From the NCBI RefSeq assembly GCF_000497045.1, contig NW_015961963.1, positions 62,001-126,000 on the forward strand: a stretch of 64,000 nucleotides of DNA, written 5' to 3'. The first letter of the stretch is position 1. Every line of letters starts with the position of its first letter. The notes below the pieces were generated by a model, which was not told where the DNA came from, did no database searches, and saw nothing but the letters and a program-made list of their open reading frames with translations. This DNA comes from Kalmanozyma brasiliensis GHG001. Taxonomy: Eukaryota; Basidiomycota; Ustilaginomycetes; Ustilaginales. Made by a program: the position numbers and the translations under genes. Positions 30,385-41,953 of this stretch are shown here, one piece after another.

Positions 30385-33300
30385 ATGATGACGGGCCACG
30401 AACACAAGGTCGTCTTTGTCTATGCTTCCCATCAGCAAGTCTTGCTTCCTTCCACTTTCCGCCTTCTGCATCTTGCATCTCGCTACGATGTCTTCCTCAA
30501 AGCATTCCTCGACTCGGCTTACAGGGAACTGCTGAGCGAGACGGAGGCAGCTTCAAGTGCGCGGTCCGTCGTGAACGATCACTCGAGAGTCTTCACCCTT
30601 CCCAAATCCTTCGTCGACCTCGGTCAGGTCGCCTCTGCTCAGGATCTTCGCACTCACGCAATCTCTCTGACGACATTGGCGCAAATCGCGGTGGTCTTGG
30701 CCTCCAGGGACGACTTCAAGCAAGCGATGCGGGCCGACTTTGCAGCAGCTTGGGATCCCGAATCGTCCTTGACCGTCTCGCTTCTCCAAAACGTGGACGT
30801 CACCAACACGCTGGACGTGATCTCTAAAGGCATTGAGATGGTCCGTCTGGCTTGCTGGATCGAGTACCTTTTCCACATTGGCTACACACATGGCATCAGT
30901 GGCGAGAAGGGACGATTCTTTGTCAGCGGAGTCACGGACGGAGTTGCCGCCGTCGCAGACAAGTGTCAGAAGACGGGGCAGCGCTGCGAGAGCACCATGG
31001 CAGGTCTTGCGATTGGGTGCACCAGCACCGCGGTGCTTGAAGACTTGCTGTCGGGCAGAGATGACGACGCTAGCCAAGAATTGTTCTCGAACCGAAAGTC
31101 TGTCTTTCCGTCGCTGGACATCAACGAGTGGGCACAGCTCCGACCAGATCTGGTGTCTCGTCTACGAGAGCGCAACATCAAGGTCGCAGTCGACGGTCAC
31201 ACGATATCACACCAGGCAGCCTCGCCAACAACCCAGCTTTCCGTCAACCTCGACCACGTCTTCACGAGCCTGGACTTCGGTCGATCGCCACAGCGCTTTC
31301 AGAGCACGTTGGATCTCCTGCGCGAACAAATCGCGTCGTCACGTATCTACGCTCCACGCATCGAGCTACTGCTTTTGGGGGGATCGATGAGGGAAAGATT
31401 CGCGATCAACGTGGCAAGCACCTTCAAGTCGCTCGAGCTTCATCACGTGCCGGTCAGACTCCTTGACCTGCTCTATCCAAAGGACTCTCACCGCTTCGGA
31501 GATGAGCCTGTCAAGCTGTCCAAGGTGCAAGGCGATCCCATCAACCAGATCGCCATCATCGGGATGTCTTGCAGAGTGCCCGGAGCTCAGGATGCAGATG
31601 AGCTATGGGCGATGCTCAAGCAAGGCAGGGACATGTGCGAAGATGTGAGTCCTGGCAAGCGCTCAAGGTCGCTTGTAGCATGTCGTTTCCGTGCTGACCA
31701 GGCTGTCACCCTCTCTTCTGAACTTGGCTTGTCCACAGATTCCCGAGAGGCTCTATCGCTATCAAGACTATCATTCAGCATCTTACCGAGAGCGCAACGT
31801 GATGCGAGTCAAGACGGGCAACTTCGTGGCCGAGCCTAGCTTGTTCGACAAGAGCATTTTGGGCGAAGCTGCTTCCGACGAAGACTGCGCCAACATGGAC
31901 CCGCAGCAGAGGGTCGCCATCCTGACCGCGTTCGAGACGCTGTCGAAAGCTGGCTACGGCTTTTCACCTCACCGACATCCGAAGCAGCCCGAGCAATGGA
32001 GCACCCACCTCGCCTACTGCAGCGACGACTACCGAGAGCATCTGAGCCAGAAGATCGAGGCCGACTTTGTGCAAAACACGCATCGCGCTCATCTCGTCGC
32101 CAAGGTCAATGAGACTTTCGGCTTCCGTGGCGAGGCTTGCACGTACGACACGGCATGCAGCTCCGCTCTGGTTGCGGTCGAGGCAGCTTGCAACAGCTTG
32201 CTGGCCGGCGAGACGTCGGCAGTCTTGACGGGAGGAGTCAATATCCTCACTCAGCCTCAGATCACCATCGGACTCGACAGAGGCTTCTTCCTTTCGGCTT
32301 CCTCGCAGTGCATGACGCTGGACGACGCAGGCGCTGGCTATTCTCGTGCCGATGCCGTCTCCATCATGCTGCTCAAACGTCTACCAGACGCGGTGCGAGA
32401 CGGCGATCCGATCTTGGCGGTCATCTCGTCGGCCGCCACCAATCACTCTGGCGAGTCGTTCTCGATCACTCACCCTCACGGTCCCACACAAAAGAGGCTC
32501 TACCAATCAGGTATGATCGCCAGCAAGACGCTTCCCGAGGACTACAGCTACATCGAGATGCACGGCACGGGAACACAGAGCGGAGACTTGGAGGAGGTGA
32601 CCGGCATTGTCAAGACCTTCGGCGAAGGAAAGAGGGACGCACAACCGCCGCTCGTCCTCGGCTCTGTGAAGGCCAACGTCGGGCACTCGGAAGCTGCTTC
32701 CGGCGCCACCAGCATGATCAAAACCGTCCAGATCTATGAGCACGGTGAGGTGCCTCGGCACATTGGCATTCGCACTCAGCTCAACACCAAGCTGCCGCCT
32801 CTGGATGGGTTTCTGGTGCCGATGCAGGAGACCACGCTGGACAGCATCGACCACGCCTTCACCCTTGTGGACAACTTCTCTGCGGCCGGCGGAAATTCTT
32901 CGATCGTCATGGATCGCGGCACGCTGTACCGGGACCGACTGAAGAGAATGAGCGAAGACGCCCATACTACAACAGCAAGTCCGGCCGAAGAGTCCAGAGG
33001 CAAGCACCACCTGCTCTTCGTCACTGCTGCTACTTCGTTCTCCTTGGACGCCCAGAGGCGCAGATTGATCGCCTTCCTGGATGCCAACAAGTACGTCACC
33101 TTGACAGAATTCTGCAGTACCGTCTCGCTCGGTGACCCTATGCTCGCCCATCGTCTGATCGCCATTCCCTCCAGCATCAGCGAGGCCAAGACATGCTTGA
33201 GCAGCCAAGAGTCTGTCTTCGTCGACGCTAGTCGCTGGAAGGGCAAAGCTTGCACCATCGGTATCGTCTTCAGTGGCCAAGGGTCACAGTATCTCGACAT

Positions 33301-36300
33301 GGCACGGGAGCTCTACGAAAACAGCACCACATTCCGCGCCAACGTGGACAACTGCAACGCCATCGCCCTGGATCTGAACCTGCCCAGTCTGGTCGAGGTC
33401 ATCTATCCGTCCCAGAATACGCCAAAGTTGGAGAAGGGGACCGTCAGGCCCGAGCGCAAAGCAGACAGCTTCAACCCGGCCCAGTATCAGCTGGCGCTCA
33501 TCGCTGCCGAAGTTGGACTGGCCATGATGCTGCTCGACTGGGGCGTGGAGCCGTCTTGCGTCGTCGGCCATTCGCTCGGGGAGTACACGGCTCTCTGGCT
33601 ATCTGGCGTTCTTTCCTTGCGCAGCCTGATCGAGCTGGTCGGCCGCCGTGCCATGCTCATGATGGAGCTGTGCACGCCCAACGCCTCGTCCATGCTGGCT
33701 ATCCGCGAAGGACCCGATCGCGTTCGCCAGCTGCTTCAAGAGCCTGAATTCAAGGAGCTCGAGATCGCTTGCCTCAACAGCCCGAACGACACCGTGGTCG
33801 CGGGTCGCAACGAGGACATCGAGAAGCTGCTCAGATTCTGCGAGCAAGCTGATCCAAAGATCAAGGCAATGGCCATCCCGGTGCCGTATGCCTTCCACTC
33901 GAAGGCCGTAGAGCCGCTCGTCGTCCAATTCTGCACCGAGGCCGCGGCCCATCGATACTCGAAACCGACCATCAATTTTGCCTCCAACTACTTCGGCACA
34001 GTGATCAAATCAGGCGACGGCGATATTGATCCATCCTCCCTCGTTCACCATCTCCGCGAACCAGTCCGCTTCTCAGAGTCAATCAGGGTCTTGCAAAAGA
34101 CGATCGATGTCGATCTCTGGATCGAAGTCGGCCCTCATCCGACCTGCACACCCATGCTGAAGGGCTGCTACGCCGAAACCTCCCGCATGCCAGACTTCCT
34201 CACTTCCTTCCGACGGGGCAGCTCGTCTTGGTTTCTAACACTCGGTCTCGTAAGAGAGCTGGCGACCCGCGGTCTGGACCTCGATTGGGACAAGGTCTTC
34301 AGTCAACTCGGTCTGCGTTTCGGGCACCACAGGCTTGCGGCGGATCTTCCCCTGTATCCATTCGACCTCGAAGAATTTTGGGTGCCATTCAAGGATCGAT
34401 GCCTGCGAGACCACCTCATGGTCACTTCTGGCGATGCATCGGAGGATTCGTTGGTTCAGGTTGAGCGCAACAAGCTGGCTACACAGAAGCCTCCGAGACC
34501 GCTTCACGCTCTGTTGTCGCAATGCATCAAGCTCGAGTCTAACCCACTTGTGGCAGCATTCCTTGCACGCGTCAATCAGCGGCCCTTCCGCGACTTCATC
34601 CAAGGCCACATCATCCTTGGCGTTCCTTTGGCCCCGGCCACAGTGTTCGTCGAGCTGGCGCAAGAGGCCGGGATGTACTGGTGGCAAGCAGATCCCTGCA
34701 AGCAAAGACCTCGGGGCCAGATGGAGGACGATGTGGTCATCGAGGTGATCGACTTGCACATGGTCGCTTCGCTCTATTTGAACGAGCGAGACCCGAAGCA
34801 GAGCGTCGAAGTATCGCTACAAGGCAACCCCACCGCCAACGATGGCTCCATTGTGCAATTCTTCTCGCACAGCGAGCATCAGCATCAACAGCATCAATAC
34901 GGAGCGTGCCGCATCCGCATCACAACGACCGAGCAGGCTACTCGAGAATGGACCAAGTTGCGTCATCTCGTCGTGAGGACAACTTCGGCCATCAAAGCCC
35001 AGCCGTCTTCCATGATCAGAACCAACACAATCTACAAGCACTTCGAAGCCATCGTGCTGTACCTGGACGGCTTCCGAGGCATGAACACGATCTGGCTGAC
35101 GGAGCGCGGTGACGAAGCTGTGTCTCAGGTCAGCTACAACGCCGCCGCGTTCAACGACCGCTTCTTGTGCAGCCCCATGCTTCTCGACAGTCTCGGTGGG
35201 CTGACCGGCTTTGTTAGCAATGTCGGCTTTGCGGAGGGAGCCTTCGTCTACATGGCGGAGGCGATCGGCCGAATCGTTACCATGCCGGCTCTGAGGAAGA
35301 TCTTGCCTGGCAGCGCAACGAAGCTGCAGGTGTACGCCAGAATGGAGCAGGACAAGGACCTTTCGAAAGGTTCCGCCTACTTCTTTTTGCCGGACGACGG
35401 CGAACTGATCGGCATGATGGAGAACATCGTATTCAAACGCATCCGCCGAGACATGCTCAGCCGACTCGTCCAGCTTTCTTCCAAGGCCTTTGCCAGCGAG
35501 GCAGCCAAGCAAGCAGCGGACAATACCAGCAAAGTCAGTCTCGCTTCCACGTCCAACGCTCGCTCGACCAGGCAGACAGAAGTAGCGCCAAGCAATTCCG
35601 ATACGTCGACGAAGATGGACCGCGGAGCATGTCCAGTTCCGCCAGCCAAACTGGCCCGAGACAGCAGTTCTGGCTCGCCCATGGATGAGCTCACGAACCC
35701 AAACCGACGCTGTTCATTCTCGGCTCCTGTGCACATCGCTGGACCTCTGTTGAAGCGTTTCGAGGGACGAAATGTCCTCTTCATCTTTCCTGACGGCAGC
35801 GGCACTGCTCAGATGCTCCCTAAGCTCGAGCTTCCCGGCTCACTCTCCGTCTATGGCTTTGACTCGCCATACCTGGGATGTGCTGGAGCATGGAGTCGGG
35901 GCATAGCTGAACTAGTGGATCGATACATTGAGCTGCTTCACCATGTGCAGTCGCGAGGACCGTACAAGCTGGCAGGCTGGAGCATTGGAGGCGTCTTCGC
36001 CCTCGAAGCGGCCCGTCGTCTTCTCTCTGCCGGACACCAAGTCGATTTCGTGGGCCTGATCGACACGCCCAGCCCGCGACAGATCCAGCCCCTCCCGACA
36101 GACACGCTCGAAGAGATGCTGAAGAAGATCTCGTCCAACACGATCCGCGAGCACTTCCGATCGTGTGCACTCAGTCTGCCAGAATACCGATGCCAAGCAT
36201 TCCAAGCGACGGACCGGCTGCCAGGCAAGATCATGATCGTCAACGCCACGGATGACTCGAAGCTCAAGGGTGTGATGGCGAACGAAGAAGAGTGGCGTTC

Positions 36301-36403
36301 CTTCTGGTCCAGCTCGGCAAAAGTCGGCTACTGCGAGGTGAGAGGCGACCACTGGACCTGCCTCAAGCCAGCTCTCGACCTCGTCGTTCGCAGTGCCCAG
36401 TGA
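30385..36403 (+). CDS. PKS-A: non-reducing polyketide synthase, SAT(degenerate)-KS-AT-PT-TE, no ACP
   Basis: The spliced gene is 30385-31644 joined to 31739-36403 and gives 1974 residues. Residues 1-380 are SAT-like, but the GxCxG nucleophile motif is missing. KS runs from about 387 to 820 with Cys560 (DTACSSA), His695 (HGTGTQSGD) and His736 (NVGHSEA), all intact. AT runs from about 928 to 1240 with Ser1032 (GHSLGEY) and His1140 (AFHS), intact. PT runs from about 1345 to 1640 with His1377 (QGHIILGVPL) and Asp1570 (LLDSLGG), intact. From about 1650 to 1760 there is only a Ser/Thr-rich linker where one or more ACPs normally sit; no DSL phosphopantetheine site exists. TE has Ser1835 (GWSIGG) and His1958. 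It should make and cyclise an aromatic polyketide only if another protein supplies starter loading and carrier functions, which PKS-B has. Confidence 0.92.
31645..31738 (+). other. Spliceosomal intron in PKS-A
   Basis: 94 bases with donor GAT|GTGAGT, branch-like GCTGACC and acceptor CCACAG. Phase 0. It lies inside the KS domain just after its first strands; joining yields CED-IPERLYRYQ. Confidence 0.88.
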
Positions 36404-36437
36404 TTCTAGTCCAGAGACTCTCTGTGCTCGTGTTCGA

Positions 36438-36443
36438 AATAAA
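36438..36443 (+). terminator. AATAAA polyadenylation signal of PKS-A
   Basis: AATAAA lies 35 bases after the PKS-A stop codon, in the short convergent gap before the mitoribosomal protein gene. Confidence 0.5.
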
Positions 36444-36593
36444 TCCAAAAGCATTGCCCCTTTCTTCTTGCAAATTGATGCTGCGTTGCATGGGTGTGAG
36501 TAGTGTACAATGTTCTAAGCCAAGCTGCCTGTTGTGCTGCGATGGTCTAGGTAGAATCGGCTGCTTCTGAGCGAGTGGACGTCGAAAGCTGCT

Positions 36594-37502
36594 CTACAGG
36601 TATCGCGACGACTGCGGGCAGTACGCATCGAAACGCTCCTCGACCTTGTCCCAGTTGACGCAGTTCCAGAAGCGGGTGAGATACTCCTCCTTGCCCATGA
36701 TGCCGTAGTCGTTCAACCATGCGTGCTCATGGACGCTGATGTTGAGGAGCGGGTAGAGCTCCTTTCCGACCTTGTCCGAGATGCCGAGGCCACCGAAGAG
36801 CGAGTCAGCTGGGCGCGAGGGTCGCTCGGATGGCGAGGATTGCGAACCCTTCTTGGGGCCATTTGGCGAGCCAGTCGACTGGTCGTTGATGCTGGGAAGC
36901 AAGAAGTGCTTTCCTTGCTGCATGCGGTTCTGGACGACCACTGTTCCGCTACCGAACGTGGGGACGACACCCAGATTCCTGTGTTGATCCGTGACGAGCC
37001 AGACCCAGCCGCTGCCGGCCATGCCGTATGCTGCGGACGAAAAGGCGAGGCACATCTCTGGGAAGCTGCCGAAGCTCTTGGAGATGGCGGTAGCGACCTT
37101 TGGCAGTGGTGTTGGGTTGCGCAATCGATCCTGCGGTGCCAGGGACGACAGGAAGAAGCTGTTGTTGAGCGCTTGAGAGGCATAGTTGAAGGCAAGGATC
37201 TTTTCCCTGTTCTGTGAGAGACCAATGACGGTTTCGACGATCGAGGACGAGGCGAATTCTGTATCGCGGACCTCTTGGTTGAGCAGATCGAGGAGACCGC
37301 CCTGCCACGATTGGGAGATCTGCTTGACGGTCGAGCCGGAAAGGAAGGGCGCACAGCCTTCGGTGAGGACCTCGGGCGTCGGTGGGCAAGTGTGCAGGCT
37401 GCGGCTGTTGCTAGACGATGATACGGCGGAAGTGGAAGCAACAACGGTGCGGACTGCACGGCTTGCAAGACGTCCTGATCGGACGAGTGGTGCGACGACC
37501 AT
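36594..37502 (-). CDS. SOD-fold mitochondrial small-subunit ribosomal protein (mS42/mS43 type)
   Basis: 302 residues from the ATG at 37502. The Arg/Ser-rich first 40 residues look like a mitochondrial presequence. The rest follows the Fe/Mn superoxide dismutase fold (FNYASQALNNSFF, MAGSGWVWLV, ISVHEHAWLND). Metal ligands are lost: the usual NHSFYW histidine is Asn in LNNSFF, and the usual DVWEHAY aspartate is Ser in SVHEHAW. Enzyme activity is therefore unlikely. Fungal mitoribosomes contain two such inactive SOD relatives, mS42 (Rsm26) and mS43 (Mrp1); which one this is cannot be decided here. A Ser/Pro/Lys-rich insertion (about residues 200-240) interrupts the C-terminal domain. Housekeeping gene located between the PKS genes. 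Confidence 0.8.
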   Translation of the reverse strand: MVVAPLVRSGRLASRAVRTVVASTSAVSSSSNSRSLHTCPPTPEVLTEGCAPFLSGSTVKQISQSWQGGLLDLLNQEVRDTEFASSSIVETVIGLSQNREKILAFNYASQALNNSFFLSSLAPQDRLRNPTPLPKVATAISKSFGSFPEMCLAFSSAAYGMAGSGWVWLVTDQHRNLGVVPTFGSGTVVVQNRMQQGKHFLLPSINDQSTGSPNGPKKGSQSSPSERPSRPADSLFGGLGISDKVGKELYPLLNISVHEHAWLNDYGIMGKEEYLTRFWNCVNWDKVEERFDAYCPQSSRYL

Positions 37503-37991
37503 GGCTGCGATTCGATCGAAGTTGGTGCAGGACCGTCGGACGGGATTAGTTAGAAGCGAAGAGGAGACAGCAAGCCGATGTGTGAGAGCGAGCCCTTTTG
37601 GTGATCTAGGACGATGTCGAGGGAAGAAGAAGCGTGCTGACTTGAAGCATCTCGTGACACAGGCAAGGCAGCCTTTCGCCTTTTCTTCTTGAGTCTCTTT
37701 TTTCTCGGGAGAAGGAACAGACGGCGGGCGGCCTTAGGCGAACCAAAATTGATTTTCTTCTTAAGCCAAGACGGCAGACAGCCAACTCGCGCGAGAGATC
37801 AACTCAAGCCTGGAAGAAACGCGAAAGGCTGCACGTCCCAGCTCCACTGCCGAAAAATTGGGCAAAGAGAACAACATCAACACCTTACCCTATGCCGCTG
37901 ACCCGCTTCCACCATCAACACCCACCGACTGCGCATTGGCAACTGCTGTGTGTCGCAGAACGCGCCACATATCAGCAATAGCGCCATAGCA
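37503..37991. other. Divergent promoter region, mitoribosomal protein / NDC1
   Basis: 489 bases between divergent starts; no element recognised beyond pyrimidine- and purine-rich runs. Confidence 0.4.
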
Positions 37992-39977
37992 ATGCCGTCC
38001 GGTCTTGCGGCGGTGCCTCAGGCGCAGCTGCCGTCCAAGTACCGCGATGTGGTCAAGATCGCCTTGCGGCCTCGACAGACTCGAGCCTTCATCCTGGCTG
38101 CGGTGGCATGGCATCTTCTGCTCACATCCGCACTGCTCAGAACCGTATCACTTTCACTCATATCACCCTTGACGCTGGCTGTAAGCTTGCTGTCGTTCGG
38201 TCTCGGTGTGCTACCCCTGCTGGCAAGGCGGAAACGCAAACTCGCACAGATCACAACGCCGCCTGCACGCTTGGCTTCTTCAACAGCGCGGCAATTCGCT
38301 ACGGCACTTTCGAATCCAGGCTTTCTCTCGTCAGCATTGCAACACATCGTCTCGTTCGTCGTGCTGTCGTTGGGTTACAGCGTGCTTCTCACCTCGAAAA
38401 GCGGCGGATGGGGACCTCAAGTTTGGGTCGACTCGCATGGATCGTTTTACCTCAATGAAAGGTTCCTCTACCTCATCGGTCAAAGCATCGTACTAGGCAT
38501 CTTCTACACATTGTTCTTCCGATCACTGCCATCGCCCGAGACGGCTGCATCACCGTTCTTCGACACATCAGCATTGACCTCCGACAGAGCCTTGACGATC
38601 AAGGACCGCGTGGCTGCAGCGTGCGCATCACGTGTCCCTAAAGCAGCGGCAGCAGCAGCTCTGGCCTCGACATCCAGCATTCTTGTATATAGCGTCATCC
38701 GCATCCGCCTCTGGAGTGCCGTACTGCTCGTGCTGGGCACGCGATCACTGCTGCGAAGACTGCTCGTGCCCTCGTTCCGTGTCGACTTTAGCTTCTTCGA
38801 GGTATCGGTGCGCACGACGCTGTTCAGCATTGCAGCCGTCTGTGCGGTGGAGACAGCGCATCTGCTCCTCGATGTCTACCTCACGCATCCTCTGCCACCC
38901 GTCAGCAAGTATGCAAAGAACCAGATCCGTCTCCTGCTGGACGGCCTCGACGAGCCGATCCTGTTCTTTTCCAACCATGCCTTCTCGGAGGTAGCACGGC
39001 TGAGTGCAAGCGACGAGGAGAGCCGATCTCAGATCTACCGCAATGTCAACGCTGATGTCACGGCATGGACGCATGTCAGAGATCGCTGTTTGGGATTGCT
39101 CGACGCGCAGAAGCAGTTCGTTGTACGTCGCGGTCAGATGCCGCCCGCAGTCCAGACAAAGGCGCCGCCCGCAGCGCAGCAGCAGACTCAGCAACAATTA
39201 CAGCAGCAGAACAGCAGCACACAATCCGCACCGTCGATCTGGGATCAACTTGCTGCCGGCAACACCACAGGCAAAGAGGGGAGCGCGTCCGCTCAGTCCA
39301 GTGCCGCAACGGCCACCACAACGGCTGGCTCAGCCGTCAACAGCAAGGCCTCGGCAAACACATCCTCGGTGCTCAGCTTGCAAAGCATCCAAAAGGCAGT
39401 CCTGAGCATCGCAGCCATTGGGTGGAAGTTTGTGCCCGAGGACGCCAAGCATGTGCTCTTCGGCCCACGTCGCCGACAAATGCTGCTCGGAGACTCGCCT
39501 GCCTCGGAAGCCGCTTCGATCGTCGGCCGTGATGCAGCTCGGACGGTGGCCGCGACTCAGACGCTCAAGAACTTGCTCTGTCACAGTCTGACGGAAGATC
39601 CGTACGGCTCGGTGCAAAAAGATATCAAGCGCATCCTTGTCGCCATGGTGGATCTGGACAGCGAGATCCGACGCTTGGGGCTGGAGCTCGAACAGCGAGC
39701 CATCAGCATCGATGAGCAGCTCAACAAGGTCGAAGCTGCAGCATCGAGCAGCACCGCCACGGAGGGATCGAAATCCAAGAAGGAAGCACCTCAACAACAG
39801 ACTGGCGGCAGAAACGATTGCCAGCAGCAGCTGAGGGAGGCATGGAGGAGCAGTGGCGCACAGAGCGTCGATGGGAGCTTGACAGCCAGCATACGAGAGA
39901 TCCTGGATACGTTTGCCAAGTTCGACTTGCAGCTGGGCAACGAGTTGGAGGTCAAGTTGGCGGACTGCTTGAGCTGA
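37992..39977 (+). CDS. NDC1: Ndc1-type transmembrane nucleoporin
   Basis: 661 residues from the ATG at 37992; an open frame upstream has no ATG. Six hydrophobic segments fill residues 30-320 (for example AFILAAVAWHLLLTSALL and SLLSFGLGVLPLL), the Ndc1 membrane topology. The soluble C-terminal half has family features: DVTAWTHVRDRCLGLLDAQ, and LLCHSLTEDPYGSVQKDIKR before a terminal helix pair. A Gln/Ala/Ser-rich disordered insertion lies at about 390-470. Ndc1 anchors the pore complex in the nuclear envelope and helps insert spindle pole bodies in fungi. Identification rests on topology plus these C-terminal motifs. Confidence 0.75.
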   Translation: MPSGLAAVPQAQLPSKYRDVVKIALRPRQTRAFILAAVAWHLLLTSALLRTVSLSLISPLTLAVSLLSFGLGVLPLLARRKRKLAQITTPPARLASSTARQFATALSNPGFLSSALQHIVSFVVLSLGYSVLLTSKSGGWGPQVWVDSHGSFYLNERFLYLIGQSIVLGIFYTLFFRSLPSPETAASPFFDTSALTSDRALTIKDRVAAACASRVPKAAAAAALASTSSILVYSVIRIRLWSAVLLVLGTRSLLRRLLVPSFRVDFSFFEVSVRTTLFSIAAVCAVETAHLLLDVYLTHPLPPVSKYAKNQIRLLLDGLDEPILFFSNHAFSEVARLSASDEESRSQIYRNVNADVTAWTHVRDRCLGLLDAQKQFVVRRGQMPPAVQTKAPPAAQQQTQQQLQQQNSSTQSAPSIWDQLAAGNTTGKEGSASAQSSAATATTTAGSAVNSKASANTSSVLSLQSIQKAVLSIAAIGWKFVPEDAKHVLFGPRRRQMLLGDSPASEAASIVGRDAARTVAATQTLKNLLCHSLTEDPYGSVQKDIKRILVAMVDLDSEIRRLGLELEQRAISIDEQLNKVEAAASSSTATEGSKSKKEAPQQQTGGRNDCQQQLREAWRSSGAQSVDGSLTASIREILDTFAKFDLQLGNELEVKLADCLS

Positions 39978-41953
39978 TGAGTGGAGCGCCGTCAATCATC
40001 ACAACCCATTCCACATAGATCGGCTCTGACAGACGTGATTGTGGCTGCTGCGCAGAGAATGAGCAGCATCTGTGTCGTGCGGGCTAAGCGTGTGATGAAC
40101 CGTCTTCATCTGAGCTTGCGACTCGAGCTTCGTTGACCGTGGGAAAAACTCATCCGACGAGGACCGGCGTTCATCCGAGCAGCTCTCAATGAAGTAAGCT
40201 CGAGCCCGATGAAACCATAGATGAGGAGAGAAGACGGCACTCGGCCCGGAGCAGCCGCAGATCAACGTCGGATCTTCGAAGCGGCCCATTGTTCGGCCTC
40301 TCTTAACAAGGTGACATGACAATGTGACAAACGGGCATCTCCGCAATCACAATCATCTCAGGGTGACCACATGATTGATCGCCCTTTCGCTTGAGGACGC
40401 AAACAAGGTTGGCTCGGCTCGGTACTTCCGTTGGCTGGATCCTTGGCTGCAAGCGAGAGAGGGCTTTTTCCCACGCGAAAGGCTCTGTGTTCCGAGGCCT
40501 TGCTCGCTCAGTCGGTCCTCGGAAAGCAAATGTTACCGGATTTTCCGTGCAGCTGGGGTGCTCTGCCTGGAAAAGGCTCAAGCTTGTCGGCGCAGGAAGG
40601 CAGCTGAGCCTCTTCAGCCCAACAATTGAAACTCCGCTTCCGCCCACCTTGCCGTCGCTTTTCCACGCTTCTCAGTTGGGCGCAGCGAACAAACTTGGTC
40701 GCCCTTGGAGGCGAAGGACCAGCAAGCAAGTGGCAGGGAAAGGAGCGAGACCGAGCCTTGTTTCCCAATCTCGTCCGTTGATCTTGCCTCTTTCGCTGCG
40801 CCGTCTCATCCGCGGTTTTGTCCCTTCTGGCGGCCCTCCTCCGCAATTTCGAGCCGAATTCTCAGCTGTCTGTCTCTCTGCTCACATGCTCGTCTCTGTT
40901 GAAGCTCTCTCACTGACAGGCACCCATGAGCTCTGCGTGGCATCCAATCATGATCTTCGAGCTTAGTTCTTCGGATGAGGACGCACCGATGAGTAGCGGT
41001 CCGAGAGCGAATCGTATCGCAGATGAGTCTCTTTCCGATGGAAGCTCTGGAGGGCATGAGAGAAGAGCTGCTGCTGCTGCACGGGGCGCGGTCTTTTTCG
41101 CAATTTTGAGCTGCACTGCAGCACACTCCACTCATGATTGCATTTCACAGCAGCTGCAGCTGCAGCCACTCAGCTCGCCTGTGGGTTGGCGAGCAAGGCA
41201 GCTGAGCCTGTCTCCATCCGCATTTCCGCACGGCTTTGTTTCTCCACCTTTTTGGCCCTGAGCAGCTGATCGTCTTTGGCAGCTCACATCTTGGGCTTCC
41301 TTGCCTTCGCATCCATCTCCACTCTAGTCTCCTCGACACCACCAGCATTGCCGCATATTCAAGTGGATTCGACCGGCATCACACCGAGCTCATCTGTGTA
41401 TCGCCTCATTTGTCCCACTGGCAACCCCCGTTTCGACCTCGCTTTGGCTTCTCACGACATCCTCCCACCGCTGTTCATTCGCAGTCCGGACGGCATCCTC
41501 ATCAGTCGCCTGAATCCACCGGCAACAAGCTCATTCATCTTCACGAGAGGAGCAGCAGCCTCCAACGTGGAGCTCGCCGCCCACCCCACCACATCTCCCG
41601 ACGAGCTCGATCATTCCGGACGGACAAGTGGGCTCGAGCTACACCTTCGCCTGCTCAGTCGTCGCAGCCCGACGACGCATCACGAGCGACCGCTCTAGCC
41701 TTTCATCACCCGTCCCGCAAACCTTCTTGACAGGGCCCACCCGCCGGATATCAAGACACCGGACAACAGCGGATCGCTTTGCCGGTAGTCAGGCTTGATA
41801 CCCATATATCTCACCCACTTCTCGCTCTGTCAATTGTGCTTGGCCATGGAGCCGTGAGTGCACTTGCAAACATTAGGCGTATAACTAGCTTGGCTCAGCG
41901 GACTCTCTCGACTCAACGGCCAGAACAATCGAGCCTCTACGGTCCACTGCATC
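39978..41953. other. Intergenic: upstream region of the zinc-cluster factor
   Basis: 1976 bases with no supported gene. A 140-codon frame at 41276 begins with a signal-peptide-like stretch, but it has no ATG. The length suggests a long regulatory region or leader for the transcription factor gene. Confidence 0.4.

Noticed and set aside
31691..31738. Separate start for the second PKS-A open frame
   Set aside because: The 48 bases before 31739 are the end of an intron with a good acceptor; the KS domain is continuous only after splicing.
41276..41698. Signal-peptide-like 140-codon frame upstream of the zinc-cluster factor
   Set aside because: The frame begins with TTG and has no ATG; the hydrophobic start is probably accidental.
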